A DNA stretch of 64,000 nucleotides from Burkholderia oklahomensis C6786. GTDB taxonomy: Bacteria > Pseudomonadota > Gammaproteobacteria > Burkholderiales > Burkholderiaceae. The position numbers and the translations under genes were made by a program. The notes beneath the pieces were generated by a model. It saw only the letters and a program-made list of their open reading frames with translations, made no database searches and was not told the DNA's origin. The stretch covers positions 558,001 to 622,000 of the forward strand of contig NZ_CP009555.1 of NCBI RefSeq assembly GCF_000959365.1, given 5' to 3'. Below are positions 25,031 to 32,846 of the stretch, in pieces. Within the stretch, counting starts at the first letter, position 1, and each line of letters begins with the position of its first letter.

Positions 25031-25774
25031 TCACTGCCATTTCCTTCTGCTCAGTCTAAGTGCCCGAACGACGTCCGTGGAACTCCTGCGTCGTCCATGA
25101 GGCACCGTCACGAGGCCCAACTCCGTCATGTAGAACCGGCCATCACGATCACGCAACAAAAGACCCTTCTTTCTCAGAGTATCCAGCTTTGTCGACAACC
25201 AACGTTCTGACGGCATCCAGAAATTTTGCGCAAGGACCGTGTGCAACTCGTTGACGGTGGCGGGAGACATGATCTTCGCCTGCACAAGGATGGCAACTAT
25301 GGTCGGCTCTTGCGCCACTGGCGCCTGTATGTGGATCGTACCGTTTGGAAGTGCCACAGCATCGAGCACGGCCTGCGCGGCGTCCCTTATCTCATTAGCA
25401 CGTTCGATCGACGTCACGTCTTCCGCGTCAATCCAGACAACACCTTGATCGGCTTCAATGAAGCCAACAGTAACCTCTGTAATTATGTCCGGAAACGCTC
25501 GCGTAAGAGTGTCACGCAGTAGGGCTTCGACCCGCTCATTTTCATCGTCAGATGACAGAGCGATGTGTACGTCCATATTGAAGCGGGCATTGAGTACCTT
25601 AGATAGATTGGCCAATCGCCGGCGAGAAGTCTGATTTTGCTCATGAGCACTGGATGCAACCCGCTGAGCATCCATCGAAAGAAATATGGTTCCATCGGCG
25701 ATGCGGATGCTCTTGACGTGCCGCCGATGATCGCCGAGTGCGTCCAACACATCCTGTTCGCTAGATTTGGCCAA
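25031..25774 (-). CDS. Retron-associated winged-helix protein of unknown function
   Basis: A 247-residue protein unknown to me. The N-terminal ~155 residues look alpha/beta with a polar, acidic character. The C-terminal part (about 165-225: SPATVNELHTVLAQNFWMPS, RWLSTKLDTLRKKGLLLR) reads as a winged helix, followed by an Arg-rich tail. It starts with TTG at 25774, supported by GGAG 7 nt upstream, and overlaps the HEPN-like gene by 14 bp. It ends 12 bp before the retron-like RNA begins, so the three elements are one transcription unit. It is likely the DNA/RNA-binding partner or antitoxin-like controller of the effector. Confidence 0.72.
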   Translation of the reverse strand: MAKSSEQDVLDALGDHRRHVKSIRIADGTIFLSMDAQRVASSAHEQNQTSRRRLANLSKVLNARFNMDVHIALSSDDENERVEALLRDTLTRAFPDIITEVTVGFIEADQGVVWIDAEDVTSIERANEIRDAAQAVLDAVALPNGTIHIQAPVAQEPTIVAILVQAKIMSPATVNELHTVLAQNFWMPSERWLSTKLDTLRKKGLLLRDRDGRFYMTELGLVTVPHGRRRSSTDVVRALRLSRRKWQ

Positions 25775-26261
25775 GTTTTCTCCAAATACTCACAATGCTT
25801 CCAATGGCGTGACGCGCACGTTTATTCCAATTCCGAGCGGCATCCGAATTTTTATCCTCAAGCCTGACACGCTTGTTTTCTACGATTGCAAGAACAGCCG
25901 GCTTGTAGTCAGCAATAACTCGCATGCGATAGCCATCGCGCAGAATATCCGCCAAGCTGGTGAGGGCGTCCGTTGCTACATGAATCATCCCCTCGCCCTC
26001 GCCGTGGGTCAGCAACTGCAGTTTGACTTGGCGTTGGACCTCTGACTTGATGCGCTTAAGGACCGCACCTTCCAAGAGTCCCGGGAGATCACTGTGAGAC
26101 GCTCCTGCATACTCCGGTTGTCCAGACTGGAGCATTTCTCGGACGGACAAATAGACTGCGTAATAGTATCGATTGAATGCGCTGCGGCCGTAGAGGTTCG
26201 CATCCCCCTTATCTTGGGCATCGATCGCCTGCTGCGCTAAAGAGTTTGCCACTCTTTCCAT
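25761..26261 (-). CDS. Small HEPN-like protein, first gene of the retron-like operon
   Basis: The 166-residue protein is largely helical. GRSAFNRYYYAVYLSVREML near residues 25-44 has the R-x-x-Y-Y-A-x-Y pattern common in HEPN-type helical bundles, several of which are RNases or scaffolds of toxin systems. A basic NWNKRARHAIG segment near the C-terminus contains Arg/His but not an exact RX4-6H motif, so nuclease activity is uncertain. It overlaps the winged-helix gene by 14 bp and is the first gene after the repeat-rich region at 26469-26585. By position it is the candidate effector of the retron. Confidence 0.6.
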   Translation of the reverse strand: MERVANSLAQQAIDAQDKGDANLYGRSAFNRYYYAVYLSVREMLQSGQPEYAGASHSDLPGLLEGAVLKRIKSEVQRQVKLQLLTHGEGEGMIHVATDALTSLADILRDGYRMRVIADYKPAVLAIVENKRVRLEDKNSDAARNWNKRARHAIGSIVSIWRKLGQI

Positions 26262-26468
26262 CGTAGTCGCTTGCCCGCATCAACAAGGCACCCATTATAC
26301 GAAATCGGGTGAATCCGGCGGGTGCAGAAAAATCTCGCATGAGATCGAAATCCGCTTCTTTTGTCATGGGCCGAGAAGGCGGCGGCGCGGGGACTCCTTT
26401 GCGCGCAGCGTCCCAGACGGCGGGACAATTTACAAAGCGAGCGCGCAAACACTGTACGCTCACTCGCC

Positions 26469-26585
26469 TGTCTCCAACGTTGTCTCCAAGAAAATGTGTA
26501 TTTTGGAGACACACTTGGAGATGGCCACGCCCCCGCCAGACAAGGCAGACAAGCCGATACGAGTACTTGTCTCCAAATCTCCAAA
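26469..26585. promoter_or_regulatory. GTCTCCAA repeat cluster upstream of retron-like operon
   Basis: GTCTCCAA appears at 26470-26477, 26482-26489 and 26569-26576. The opposite orientation appears as TTGGAGAC (26503-26510) and TTGGAGAT (26515-26522), and TCTCCAAAG lies at 26579-26587. Direct and inverted copies in ~120 bp suggest an operator array for the minus-strand operon or a recombination site. Confidence 0.5.
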
Positions 26586-26727
26586 GATTTTTGCCTCCGG
26601 CGGCGCGACATATGGTTCCTATAGTATCTGCTTCGGCCGATCGAGCCTTCGCTCAGATGTCTGTTGGTATTTCCGTTGGTATCTATGAAAGCGCTGCATC
26701 CATGAACCGCTTCCAGCCTAGAGATAT

Positions 26728-26797
26728 GAATTCTGTCGGGGACCAGCCAAGCGCCAAACGTCTCCCAAGCTTCACAAGAAAAAGCCCGCTCAGCCCC
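26728..26797. repeat. Right attachment repeat of the genomic island (attR)
   Basis: A diverged copy of the tRNA-Arg 3' end and its downstream flank: TTCTGTCGGGGACCAGCC, then GCGCCAAAC, TTCACAAGAAA and CCCGCTCA. It contains the T-arm 3' half and CCA but no functional tRNA. Confidence 0.75.
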
Positions 26798-27034
26798 GCC
26801 GATGCTCGTTTTTTCTGGACAACTCACCCAACGCGCGTATGATGGGTCCGATCTGCTCGCGTTCCTTACGCAAACGCTCCAGATTGTTCGTCGCACCCTT
26901 CCCCTCGTGCGTCGCTGCCTCTCACGCAATCGACGCCTTCCGCGCTGCACAGGACGCTCGATGCGTCGCACGCGCACGAAGCCGAAGCCATCCGATCATC
27001 GCGATCCGCTGCTCACGATCGCCAGGAGTTCGCC

Positions 27035-27319
27035 ATGAGCATGCATGTGTATCGCGGATTCGAAATTCATCCGCTCATCTATCCCCATGTGCCCGCCGGA
27101 GAGGGCCGCGGCCACAACTACGAAGCGGGCTTCGACGCCGCCGTGCGAATCTGCCCGCGCTCGCAGCAAACGGCCTCCTCCCAAGGCCGCATCTTCAAGC
27201 TCGCCGATCGCTCTCCGTTCTCCAACGCCGGCGATGCGCGACGAGCATCGCTGCTGTACGCGGAGGAGATCATCGACCGGAACGAAGGCGAGCACTGGGT
27301 GTTTTCCGAAGCCGGCTGA
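27035..27319 (+). CDS. Small conserved hypothetical protein
   Basis: A 94-residue soluble protein starting MSMHVYRGFEIHPLIYPHVP, with an AGGAG ribosome site 7 nt upstream. A beta-strand-rich N-terminus (RGFEIHPLIYP) and a helical C-terminal half (ARRASLLYAEEIIDR) are visible. No catalytic motif is seen and I do not recognise the family. It is the first native-looking gene after the island and lies upstream of rpsU with a 326-bp gap. Confidence 0.65.
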   Translation: MSMHVYRGFEIHPLIYPHVPAGEGRGHNYEAGFDAAVRICPRSQQTASSQGRIFKLADRSPFSNAGDARRASLLYAEEIIDRNEGEHWVFSEAG

Positions 27320-27645
27320 CCGGCGTCGCTTCTTCGCATTCCGCAGAAAATCTCGATTCGACGAGGGCGCCTCACACGATTCCTGCCCGATGAAATGCTC
27401 ATCGACGAGGTTCCTTGTCTCGTGCCGCCGAACGAAATCGCACAGGTCGACTGCAAACCGCCGTCCGGAACCTTCGACGACGTTCGATCCCGTTATCGCG
27501 CATCCCTGACGTACGCCGCCGTCCGGGCGCTGTCGCTCGGCGTCGGAAATTCGGAGCGCGAATCGGACGGCATGGCCGGCAAGATCATGTGCCCGCCCCG
27601 ATGAACGCACTTCGCCCCGTCTTCCTACTCACGCCAAGGAAACTT
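27320..27645. other. Leader region upstream of rpsU
   Basis: About 325 bp. A 69-codon frame at 27395-27604 lacks a ribosome site. The segment more likely contains the promoter and long leader of rpsU. No clear terminator is visible. Confidence 0.4.
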
Positions 27646-27858
27646 GTGACGACCATCACGCCCAGGCTCAACGAACCCATCGACGTCACGCTCAGGCGCT
27701 TTCGAAGAGAAATCGAACGCGTTGGCCTGATTCGCGAATTGCGCGACCGCCGCAGCTATGAAAAACCGACCGCGATGCGAAAACGCAAGAAGGCCAGCGC
27801 CGTCGCGCGCCAGCGAGCACGCCTCAAGCGGTCGATGCCGCCCAAGAAATCATACTAG
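27646..27858 (+). CDS. rpsU: 30S ribosomal protein S21
   Basis: A 70-residue, strongly basic protein beginning at GTG 27646, with AAGGAAAC immediately upstream. The sequence [20 protein letters not shown], then [13 protein letters not shown] and a C-terminal Lys/Arg tail ([14 protein letters not shown]), is the S21 family. S21 helps 16S 3'-end and mRNA interaction during initiation. Burkholderia typically have more than one S21 copy and this looks like a paralogue, since it is not with dnaG/rpoD. An ATG at 27601 would add 15 atypical residues. Confidence 0.93.
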   Translation: MTTITPRLNEPIDVTLRRFRREIERVGLIRELRDRRSYEKPTAMRKRKKASAVARQRARLKRSMPPKKSY

Positions 27859-27867
27859 CGATGCCGT

Positions 27868-27892
27868 CGCGTCCGGCCGGGCGCCGGACGCG
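27868..27892 (+). terminator. Hairpin after rpsU
   Basis: CGCGTCCGG (27868-27876) pairs with CCGGACGCG (27884-27892) around a 7-nt loop, 10 bp after the rpsU stop. There is no T-run, so termination is probable but may be incomplete. Confidence 0.5.
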
Positions 27893-27907
27893 TAACCTGG
27901 ACACGAC

Positions 27908-28252
27908 ATGCACCCGCCGATTCATACCCGTTACGTCGACTTGCTGTGCTTTCTCGTGATCAACCAGCTTGTCACCCGGACGCTGACCCGCAGGTGGTTG
28001 CGCCCCGACTATCTGGTCGAATCGATGCGCGCGTGGCTGTCGTCGCAGCAGACCCAATGCGACTGGCGCGACCGAATCTGGCTCGCGCGCGCGTCCGGCG
28101 AAATCGCGCGCTCGATGTATTCCGTCGACGAACGGGCGCCCCCTTCAGCCTCTTCGCTGCTTCAACTCTGCCGCCATGACGTCGACAACACGACGATCGA
28201 AGCGCTGATGCTTCGCGCGAAATGCACGCAGTACTTGCGAACGCACGTCTGA
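27908..28252 (+). CDS. Hypothetical protein
   Basis: A 114-residue open frame with native-like GC-rich third positions throughout, which supports coding. It is Arg/Leu/Cys-containing, with MHPPIHTRYVDLLCFLVINQ at the start and a helical body; no signal peptide or motif is recognised. A ribosome site is weak. It converges with the lysozyme-inhibitor gene, the stops being only 15 bp apart. It could be a lineage-specific gene or a chance frame. Confidence 0.5.
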   Translation: MHPPIHTRYVDLLCFLVINQLVTRTLTRRWLRPDYLVESMRAWLSSQQTQCDWRDRIWLARASGEIARSMYSVDERAPPSASSLLQLCRHDVDNTTIEALMLRAKCTQYLRTHV

Positions 28253-28267
28253 ACCGCATCGCGCAAG

Positions 28268-28744
28268 TCACTTCCAGTTCGGATCCTGCTTCAACTGCTC
28301 CTGCAGATACGCCTTCATCCGTTCGTCCGGCTTGCCGAACCAGCGGAAGCTCGCGTACTTGCTCGGCGCGTCGTAGGCGCCCGGCATCTCCGGCAGCGTC
28401 ACGAGCATCCCCCACATCCGGTGTGCGTCTTCGTCGATCACGCCGTAGAACTGGTTGGCCGCGCAATCGTGCGGCTTGCACATCCATCCCACCAGATATG
28501 ACGCGCCGTCGACCTGCTCGCGCTTGTACGGCGAACTGACCCGGTTGTCGCTCGCGAGCCAGCCCGGCACGCGCGTTTCCTTCGCGAGCATCCGCTGCCA
28601 CGCGGTGCGGTTCGCGCTTTGCGCAATGGCCTCGGAGAAAGTCGGCGCCGGCTCGTCGGCGGCGATCGCCGGACCCGCCGCGCCGACGATCAGTACGGCC
28701 ACTGCTGCGGCGCATGCGGACGAACGCAAGAGTTGAAAGATCAT
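28268..28744 (-). CDS. ivy: Ivy-family C-type lysozyme inhibitor
   Basis: The 158-residue periplasmic protein has a signal peptide ending at about residue 29 (GPAIAADE). The mature domain contains the family inhibitory loop CKPHDC (Cys89-Cys94), whose His inserts into the lysozyme active site in E. coli Ivy, and the FYGVIDEDAHRMWGML strand region. It protects peptidoglycan from host C-type lysozyme when the outer membrane is breached. It is monocistronic. Ecotin lies 3.4 kb away, so two host-enzyme inhibitors sit close together. Confidence 0.9.
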   Translation of the reverse strand: MIFQLLRSSACAAAVAVLIVGAAGPAIAADEPAPTFSEAIAQSANRTAWQRMLAKETRVPGWLASDNRVSSPYKREQVDGASYLVGWMCKPHDCAANQFYGVIDEDAHRMWGMLVTLPEMPGAYDAPSKYASFRWFGKPDERMKAYLQEQLKQDPNWK

Positions 28745-29016
28745 GAATGCCCCCCGGGATTATTCGTTTCGAATGAGACGTAAGCTCCGCCGGCAAGTTC
28801 CGGTCGCGTTGCGCGAATCCTGCCGGCCATTCGCCTCCGATGCGAAAACGTGCAATAAACACCCGCGCCGTATCGCCGCCGACGCCCGCTTCCATGCCCC
28901 CTTCGACTCCCGCGGAAGGCTCTGGCATTCGTGTATTTTTGCGCTATGATCGTCGCTGCTCCAATCGGCATTACCCGGCAGTCGCGTCATTAAAACTATT
29001 ACCAGGACGACATCAA

Positions 29017-30003
29017 GTGAACGACAACGACGTGAGCCAAACGGAAAGCCATGCCGCTCTCCTGGCGCGCATCCAAGGGCTCGAATCCCAAGTGGCCCAG
29101 TTGAAGGAAACGCTCGACGTGCAGGTCGAGACGAGCCTCCGCAAGCAGATGTTCGTACCGAGATTCGACATCGCCGATGCCGTGGACACGCACCGGTTCA
29201 TGTCGGCCTCGACCTGCGGCGCATCGGATCTTCTGCACCCCGAATATCGGCGAATCTGCGCGCGCCTCGGCATCGAGCCGCGCTTTCACCGCAAGGTTTG
29301 GGAATGGGCGTTCATCATCCACAAGCTGGAACAGGCCGGCATGCTGGCCGCGGGCAAGCGCGGGCTCGTGTTCGGCGTCGGGCGCGAACGGCTGCCCGCA
29401 TACTTCGCGAGCCGCGGCGTATCGGTCGTCGCGACCGACGCGCCCGAAGAAATCGGCGAGCAGGCCGGCTGGACGAAGTCGTTCGAGCACAGCAGCTCGC
29501 GCGATCAGCTGCGCTATCCGGACATCGTGTCCAACGAGCAGTTCGATCGCCACGTGTCGTATCGGATCTGCGACATGACCGCGATCGACAAGACACTCAC
29601 CGGCTTCGATTTCACGTGGTCGTCGTGCTGCTTCGAGCATCTCGGCTCGCTCGAGGCGGGCATGCAGTTCGTCGTCGACAGCGTCGAGCAGACGCTGAAG
29701 GACGGCGGCATCGCGTGCCACACGACCGAATTCAATCTGTCGTCGAACGAGAGCACGCTGGATCACGGGCCCGTCGTCTTCTATCGGAAGCGGGACATAC
29801 TGGCGCTCGTCGAGCGTCTGCAGGATCTCGGGCATGAAGTGCAGCCGTTCGTCGTCGCGCCGGATTCGCATTACCTCGATTCGTATATCGATCTGCCGCC
29901 GTACCGGCAGGAGACGCACTTGAAGCTGCTGATGGCGGCGCACGTGGTGACGTCGGCCGGCATCGTCATCCGAAAGAACGGGCTGCGCGACAAGCGCAAA
30001 TAG
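29017..30003 (+). CDS. SAM-dependent methyltransferase-like protein with N-terminal coiled coil
   Basis: A 328-residue protein. The N-terminal ~35 residues (LLARIQGLESQVAQLKETLD) form a short coiled coil. A Rossmann-type methyltransferase core follows: GLVFGVGRERLPAYFASRG as motif I, VVATDAPEE as motif II and FDFTWSSCCFEHLGSLEAG as motif IV. Such fusions are found in sugar or lipid modification loci, but no glycosyltransferase is adjacent. GTG at 29017 with AGGACGACAT upstream is preferred; the open frame continues to 28840. The substrate is unknown. Confidence 0.72.
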   Translation: MNDNDVSQTESHAALLARIQGLESQVAQLKETLDVQVETSLRKQMFVPRFDIADAVDTHRFMSASTCGASDLLHPEYRRICARLGIEPRFHRKVWEWAFIIHKLEQAGMLAAGKRGLVFGVGRERLPAYFASRGVSVVATDAPEEIGEQAGWTKSFEHSSSRDQLRYPDIVSNEQFDRHVSYRICDMTAIDKTLTGFDFTWSSCCFEHLGSLEAGMQFVVDSVEQTLKDGGIACHTTEFNLSSNESTLDHGPVVFYRKRDILALVERLQDLGHEVQPFVVAPDSHYLDSYIDLPPYRQETHLKLLMAAHVVTSAGIVIRKNGLRDKRK

Positions 30004-30494
30004 TCTTCCGGATGCAGCGGCGCCGGTCGCCGCGATTCGCCGGCTGCGCGGCGGCTGGCGCGAAACCACGGCGCCGGTCGCCACGCGCGCGACCGAGCGC
30101 GCGCGATGCGCCTTCGATTCGTACGTGGCGGCATGACGAGCGCACGCCGAACGCTCGTCATGCAGCACCGTCGATCGCAGCCGGCGAGTCCGCATCGGCA
30201 ATGCGGCCTTCGGACGACGCCGCGAGCGAGCCTGCATCGCGCATCGCCCGAATCGCCTCGCCATGGATCGCCCCTTTCGCCTGGCATGCACGATGCTTGC
30301 CTTGCAAGACCGCAAGCTTTGCTGCGATGATTGACGCCGATCCGCCGTTCCGGACACCGTCGGCGAAGCAACGGGCCCGGCCGCTCGCCGCCGTCTGCCG
30401 CGACCCGCGCCGCGTTTGCTGCGGCACGCCGATCCGACGCCCGACCGCCGCCAGCAGCCTGCGCGCGGCCGGCCACGAAGCCTTCCGAATCGCG
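30004..30494. other. Intergenic region with a 14-bp direct repeat
   Basis: About 490 bp with no supported gene. CGGCGCCGGTCGCC occurs at 30018-30031 and 30069-30082 just after the methyltransferase stop, within GC-rich sequence that could fold as a terminator. The rest holds only shadow frames. Confidence 0.4.
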
Positions 30495-30719
30495 ATGAAA
30501 GCCAGCCCCCCCGATCCCGCCGACAAGAAACGCCGACGCCCGTCGAACCTCGCGCTCAACCTATTCGCCGTGCTGGTCGGTCTCGTGACGTTCGGCCTCG
30601 GCGCGGCGTGGGTGATCTACTCGTGGATCGTCGATCGCGAAGCGCCGTACTTCGCGATCCCGCTCGTCTTTTCGGTGCCGGTGATCGTCGCGGTCGCCGT
30701 GCGCAGCATCTGGGAGTGA
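30495..30719 (+). CDS. Small membrane protein, two membrane segments
   Basis: A 74-residue protein with a basic cytoplasmic start (MKASPPDPADKKRRRPSN), two hydrophobic helices (LFAVLVGLVTFGLGAAWVIY and IPLVFSVPVIVAVAVRSIW) and a short acidic loop. No family is recognised. The codon pattern and the positive-inside N-terminus argue for a real gene. A longer in-frame extension to 30012 looks non-coding. The ribosome site is weak. Confidence 0.6.
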   Translation: MKASPPDPADKKRRRPSNLALNLFAVLVGLVTFGLGAAWVIYSWIVDREAPYFAIPLVFSVPVIVAVAVRSIWE

Positions 30720-30888
30720 TGCGGCTTCGCTCGCGATGGCGCCGCCTCGCACGCGCCGTCCTTGCTGCCCGCTCGCACGACGCCGCCCGCAGAAGCAACC
30801 GAAATCGCCGTCGCCGCGAATTTCCCGGCCGGTCCGCTGTCCTATCGCGCGAGACGTTCGCCCGAATCCTGTTCCTTGCTCGATCGCC

Positions 30889-32028
30889 ATGTCATCCACG
30901 CCGCATCGTCCACGCTCCGGCCTCTCCGCCGTCCGTCTGCTCTCCGCCGTTTGCCTCGTCTGGATCGCGTCCATTCTGTGCGTCGCGTTCGCGTCGCCCG
31001 CGCACGCGGCGGGAAAGACCTGTGCACGCACGTCGGCCGCGCACGGCAACGCCTGCCGCATCGCGCGCAGCGTTCATGCGAAGCACGTCAAGCGCACAGC
31101 GCGCGCGCGACATCACCGGCCGCACGTGAAGAAGAAGCCCGCGGCGATCCACAAGAAGACCAGGCATCGCACGCGCTCGGCGCATCCGCATCAACCGACG
31201 CGCAAGCGCCACCGCGCGTCGCGCGCCGTCGCCGCCGCGGCCTCGAAGCCGCAACTGCTCGCAAGCTGCGGCTACACCGGCGCGGCGCGCAGCCTGCTGC
31301 GCTCGCGCGCGATCTACGTCGTCGACGAAAGGACGGGCACGGTATTGATCGAGAAAAATGCGAATCGCGTCGTGCCGATCGCGTCGGTCACGAAGCTGAT
31401 GACGTCGATGGTCGCGCTCGACACGCGCGCGCCGCTGTCGCGGCCGCTGCGCGTCAGCGCACAGGACCGCGACTACGAGAAGCTCACGGGATCGCGCCTG
31501 AAGGTCGGCTCGGTGCTGTCGCGCCGCGACATGCTGCACATCGCGCTGATGTCATCGGAAAACCGCGCGGCGGCGGCGCTGTCGCGCGACTATGCGGGCG
31601 GCCGCCCGGCATTCGTCGCCGCGATGAACCGCAAGGCGCGCACGCTCGGGATGAAGCACACGCATTTCGTCAACGCGACCGGGCTGTCGCCCCGCAACGT
31701 GTCGACGGCGCACGATCTGTCGCGGCTCGTCGCCGCGGCGAGCCGCTATCCGCGCATCAAAACGTTCTCGACCGATACGTCGAAGACCGTCTTCCCCGGC
31801 CGCGGCCAGCTCCGGTACGTGAATTCGGACGCGCTCGTGCGCGCGGGCGACTCGAACATCATGTTGCAGAAGACCGGCTTCATCAACGAAGCCGGCCATT
31901 GCGTGGTGTTCCGCTACGCGGTGCGGGGGCGCCCCGTCGACATCGTGCTGCTCGGCGCGCCGGGGTCGAGCGACCATATCGCCGATGCGATGAAGATCCG
32001 TCGCTGGCTCACGTGCTCGATGCGATGA
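30889..32028 (+). CDS. pbpG: D-alanyl-D-alanine endopeptidase, PBP7/PbpG-like, with basic linker
   Basis: The 379-residue S11 peptidase has a signal peptide (about 1-40), a Lys/Arg/His-rich stretch at about 64-112, then the catalytic domain from about 128. The active-site triad motifs are intact: SVTK (Ser166, Lys169), SEN (Ser223) and KTG (QKTGFINEAG). PBP7-type enzymes cut D-Ala-mDAP cross-links in the periplasm. The basic region is unusual for the family and could tether the enzyme to anionic wall polymers or LPS. The ATG at 30889 is chosen for the signal peptide. Confidence 0.88.
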   Translation: MSSTPHRPRSGLSAVRLLSAVCLVWIASILCVAFASPAHAAGKTCARTSAAHGNACRIARSVHAKHVKRTARARHHRPHVKKKPAAIHKKTRHRTRSAHPHQPTRKRHRASRAVAAAASKPQLLASCGYTGAARSLLRSRAIYVVDERTGTVLIEKNANRVVPIASVTKLMTSMVALDTRAPLSRPLRVSAQDRDYEKLTGSRLKVGSVLSRRDMLHIALMSSENRAAAALSRDYAGGRPAFVAAMNRKARTLGMKHTHFVNATGLSPRNVSTAHDLSRLVAAASRYPRIKTFSTDTSKTVFPGRGQLRYVNSDALVRAGDSNIMLQKTGFINEAGHCVVFRYAVRGRPVDIVLLGAPGSSDHIADAMKIRRWLTCSMR

Positions 32029-32134
32029 CGCCCCGGCGGACGTCCGCCGCCGGGGCACCGCCCACCGCCCGCACTCCGCCCGCACATTGCGCGCCGCGGC
32101 CAAGCCGCATTGCGTCGGATCGGCGCGGCGCCGC

Positions 32135-32674
32135 TTACTTCTCGACCGCGCGCGCCACTTCGTTCGACCCGTACCACAGCCGGTAGCGGACATCGAATCC
32201 GTTCGGCACGTACACGACGATCGGCAGGCGGCTGTTGTAGCGCAGCAGATAGCCGCTGCCGCGGACGGGCACGAACGCCTCCTGCGCGTCCTGCCCCGGG
32301 CACGCCATCAGCGTGCCGGCCGGCCCCTTCGCATCGGCGAGCACGTAATACGAATAGCCCCAGCCCTGCACCGTCTCATGCTTGAGATCGCCGCCGAACC
32401 AGTGCTGGTTGCAGTCGACCTTGATCGTCTTGCCGACGATCAGCTCGACGCGAATGTCGTCCTCCAGCTTTTCGGCGGGCAGCACGATCACTGCGCGCTT
32501 CTGTCCCGCCTGCGCGGCCGGGAACATCTTGATGTCTTCCGCTGACGGCTTGGGCGCGGACGCGGCGTCGACGCCCGTGGCGGACGTCGGCGCGCTCGCC
32601 GCCACCGCGACGCCGGAGAAGCCGACGAGTGCGGCGCACGCCGCCCAGGCGACCAAGCGAGAGGCTGATTTCAT
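32135..32674 (-). CDS. eco: Ecotin, periplasmic serine protease inhibitor
   Basis: The 179-residue protein has a signal peptide (about 1-25), an extra Ala/Ser/Thr-rich segment to about residue 45, and then a full ecotin domain: VELIVGKTIKVDCNQHWFGG, GWGYSYYVLAD and RYNSRLPIVVYVPNGFDVRYR. The reactive loop is TLMACPG (121-127), so the P1 residue aligned with E. coli Met84 is Leu122. Ecotin dimers inhibit trypsin-fold proteases such as neutrophil elastase and complement MASPs. It is monocistronic. The Leu P1 suggests preference for chymotrypsin- or elastase-like enzymes (inference). Confidence 0.93.
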   Translation of the reverse strand: MKSASRLVAWAACAALVGFSGVAVAASAPTSATGVDAASAPKPSAEDIKMFPAAQAGQKRAVIVLPAEKLEDDIRVELIVGKTIKVDCNQHWFGGDLKHETVQGWGYSYYVLADAKGPAGTLMACPGQDAQEAFVPVRGSGYLLRYNSRLPIVVYVPNGFDVRYRLWYGSNEVARAVEK

Positions 32675-32846
32675 ACGGTGCTCCTGAAGAGTGGTTGAAT
32701 ATGGACGGAAGCGTCACGCGCAGCCAACTTCCGCATTTCGACTGCTTTCGTGATTGTAATGTGCAGACACAATTCGCTTCGAACCAAGCGGGTCTGCGCG
32801 CTTCACAATGGAAACGGCAGTGAAAACAGAGAGAAAGGAGCATGTC

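Larger units (their letters stand above)
20194..26727. mobile_element. Small genomic island in tRNA-Arg(CCU) carrying defence-type genes
   Basis: About 6.5 kb lies between the tRNA-derived direct repeats. Composition is visibly less GC-rich and codon use less biased than in flanking genes. Cargo, left to right, is an AbiEii-like nucleotidyltransferase, an AbiEi-like regulator, a serine recombinase with res-like sequences, and a retron-like locus (reverse transcriptase, structured RNA, winged-helix and HEPN-like proteins). No tyrosine integrase is visible, so the original integrase was lost or acted in trans, and the resident serine recombinase may not be the integration enzyme. Genes between 27035 and onward look native again. 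Confidence 0.8.
26262..27034. other. Island right end and right flank without a gene
   Basis: About 770 bp. It contains the promoter side of the retron-like operon, the GTCTCCAA repeat cluster, attR (26728-26797) and then about 230 bp of flank before the next gene. Frames here lack ribosome sites and consistent codon use. Confidence 0.5.

Noticed and set aside
26469..26585. CRISPR array
   Set aside because: GTCTCCAA repeats are short, irregularly spaced and in both orientations; there are no spacers of constant length and no cas genes.
27395..27604. 69-codon frame upstream of rpsU
   Set aside because: No ribosome site and no recognisable feature; more likely the leader of rpsU.
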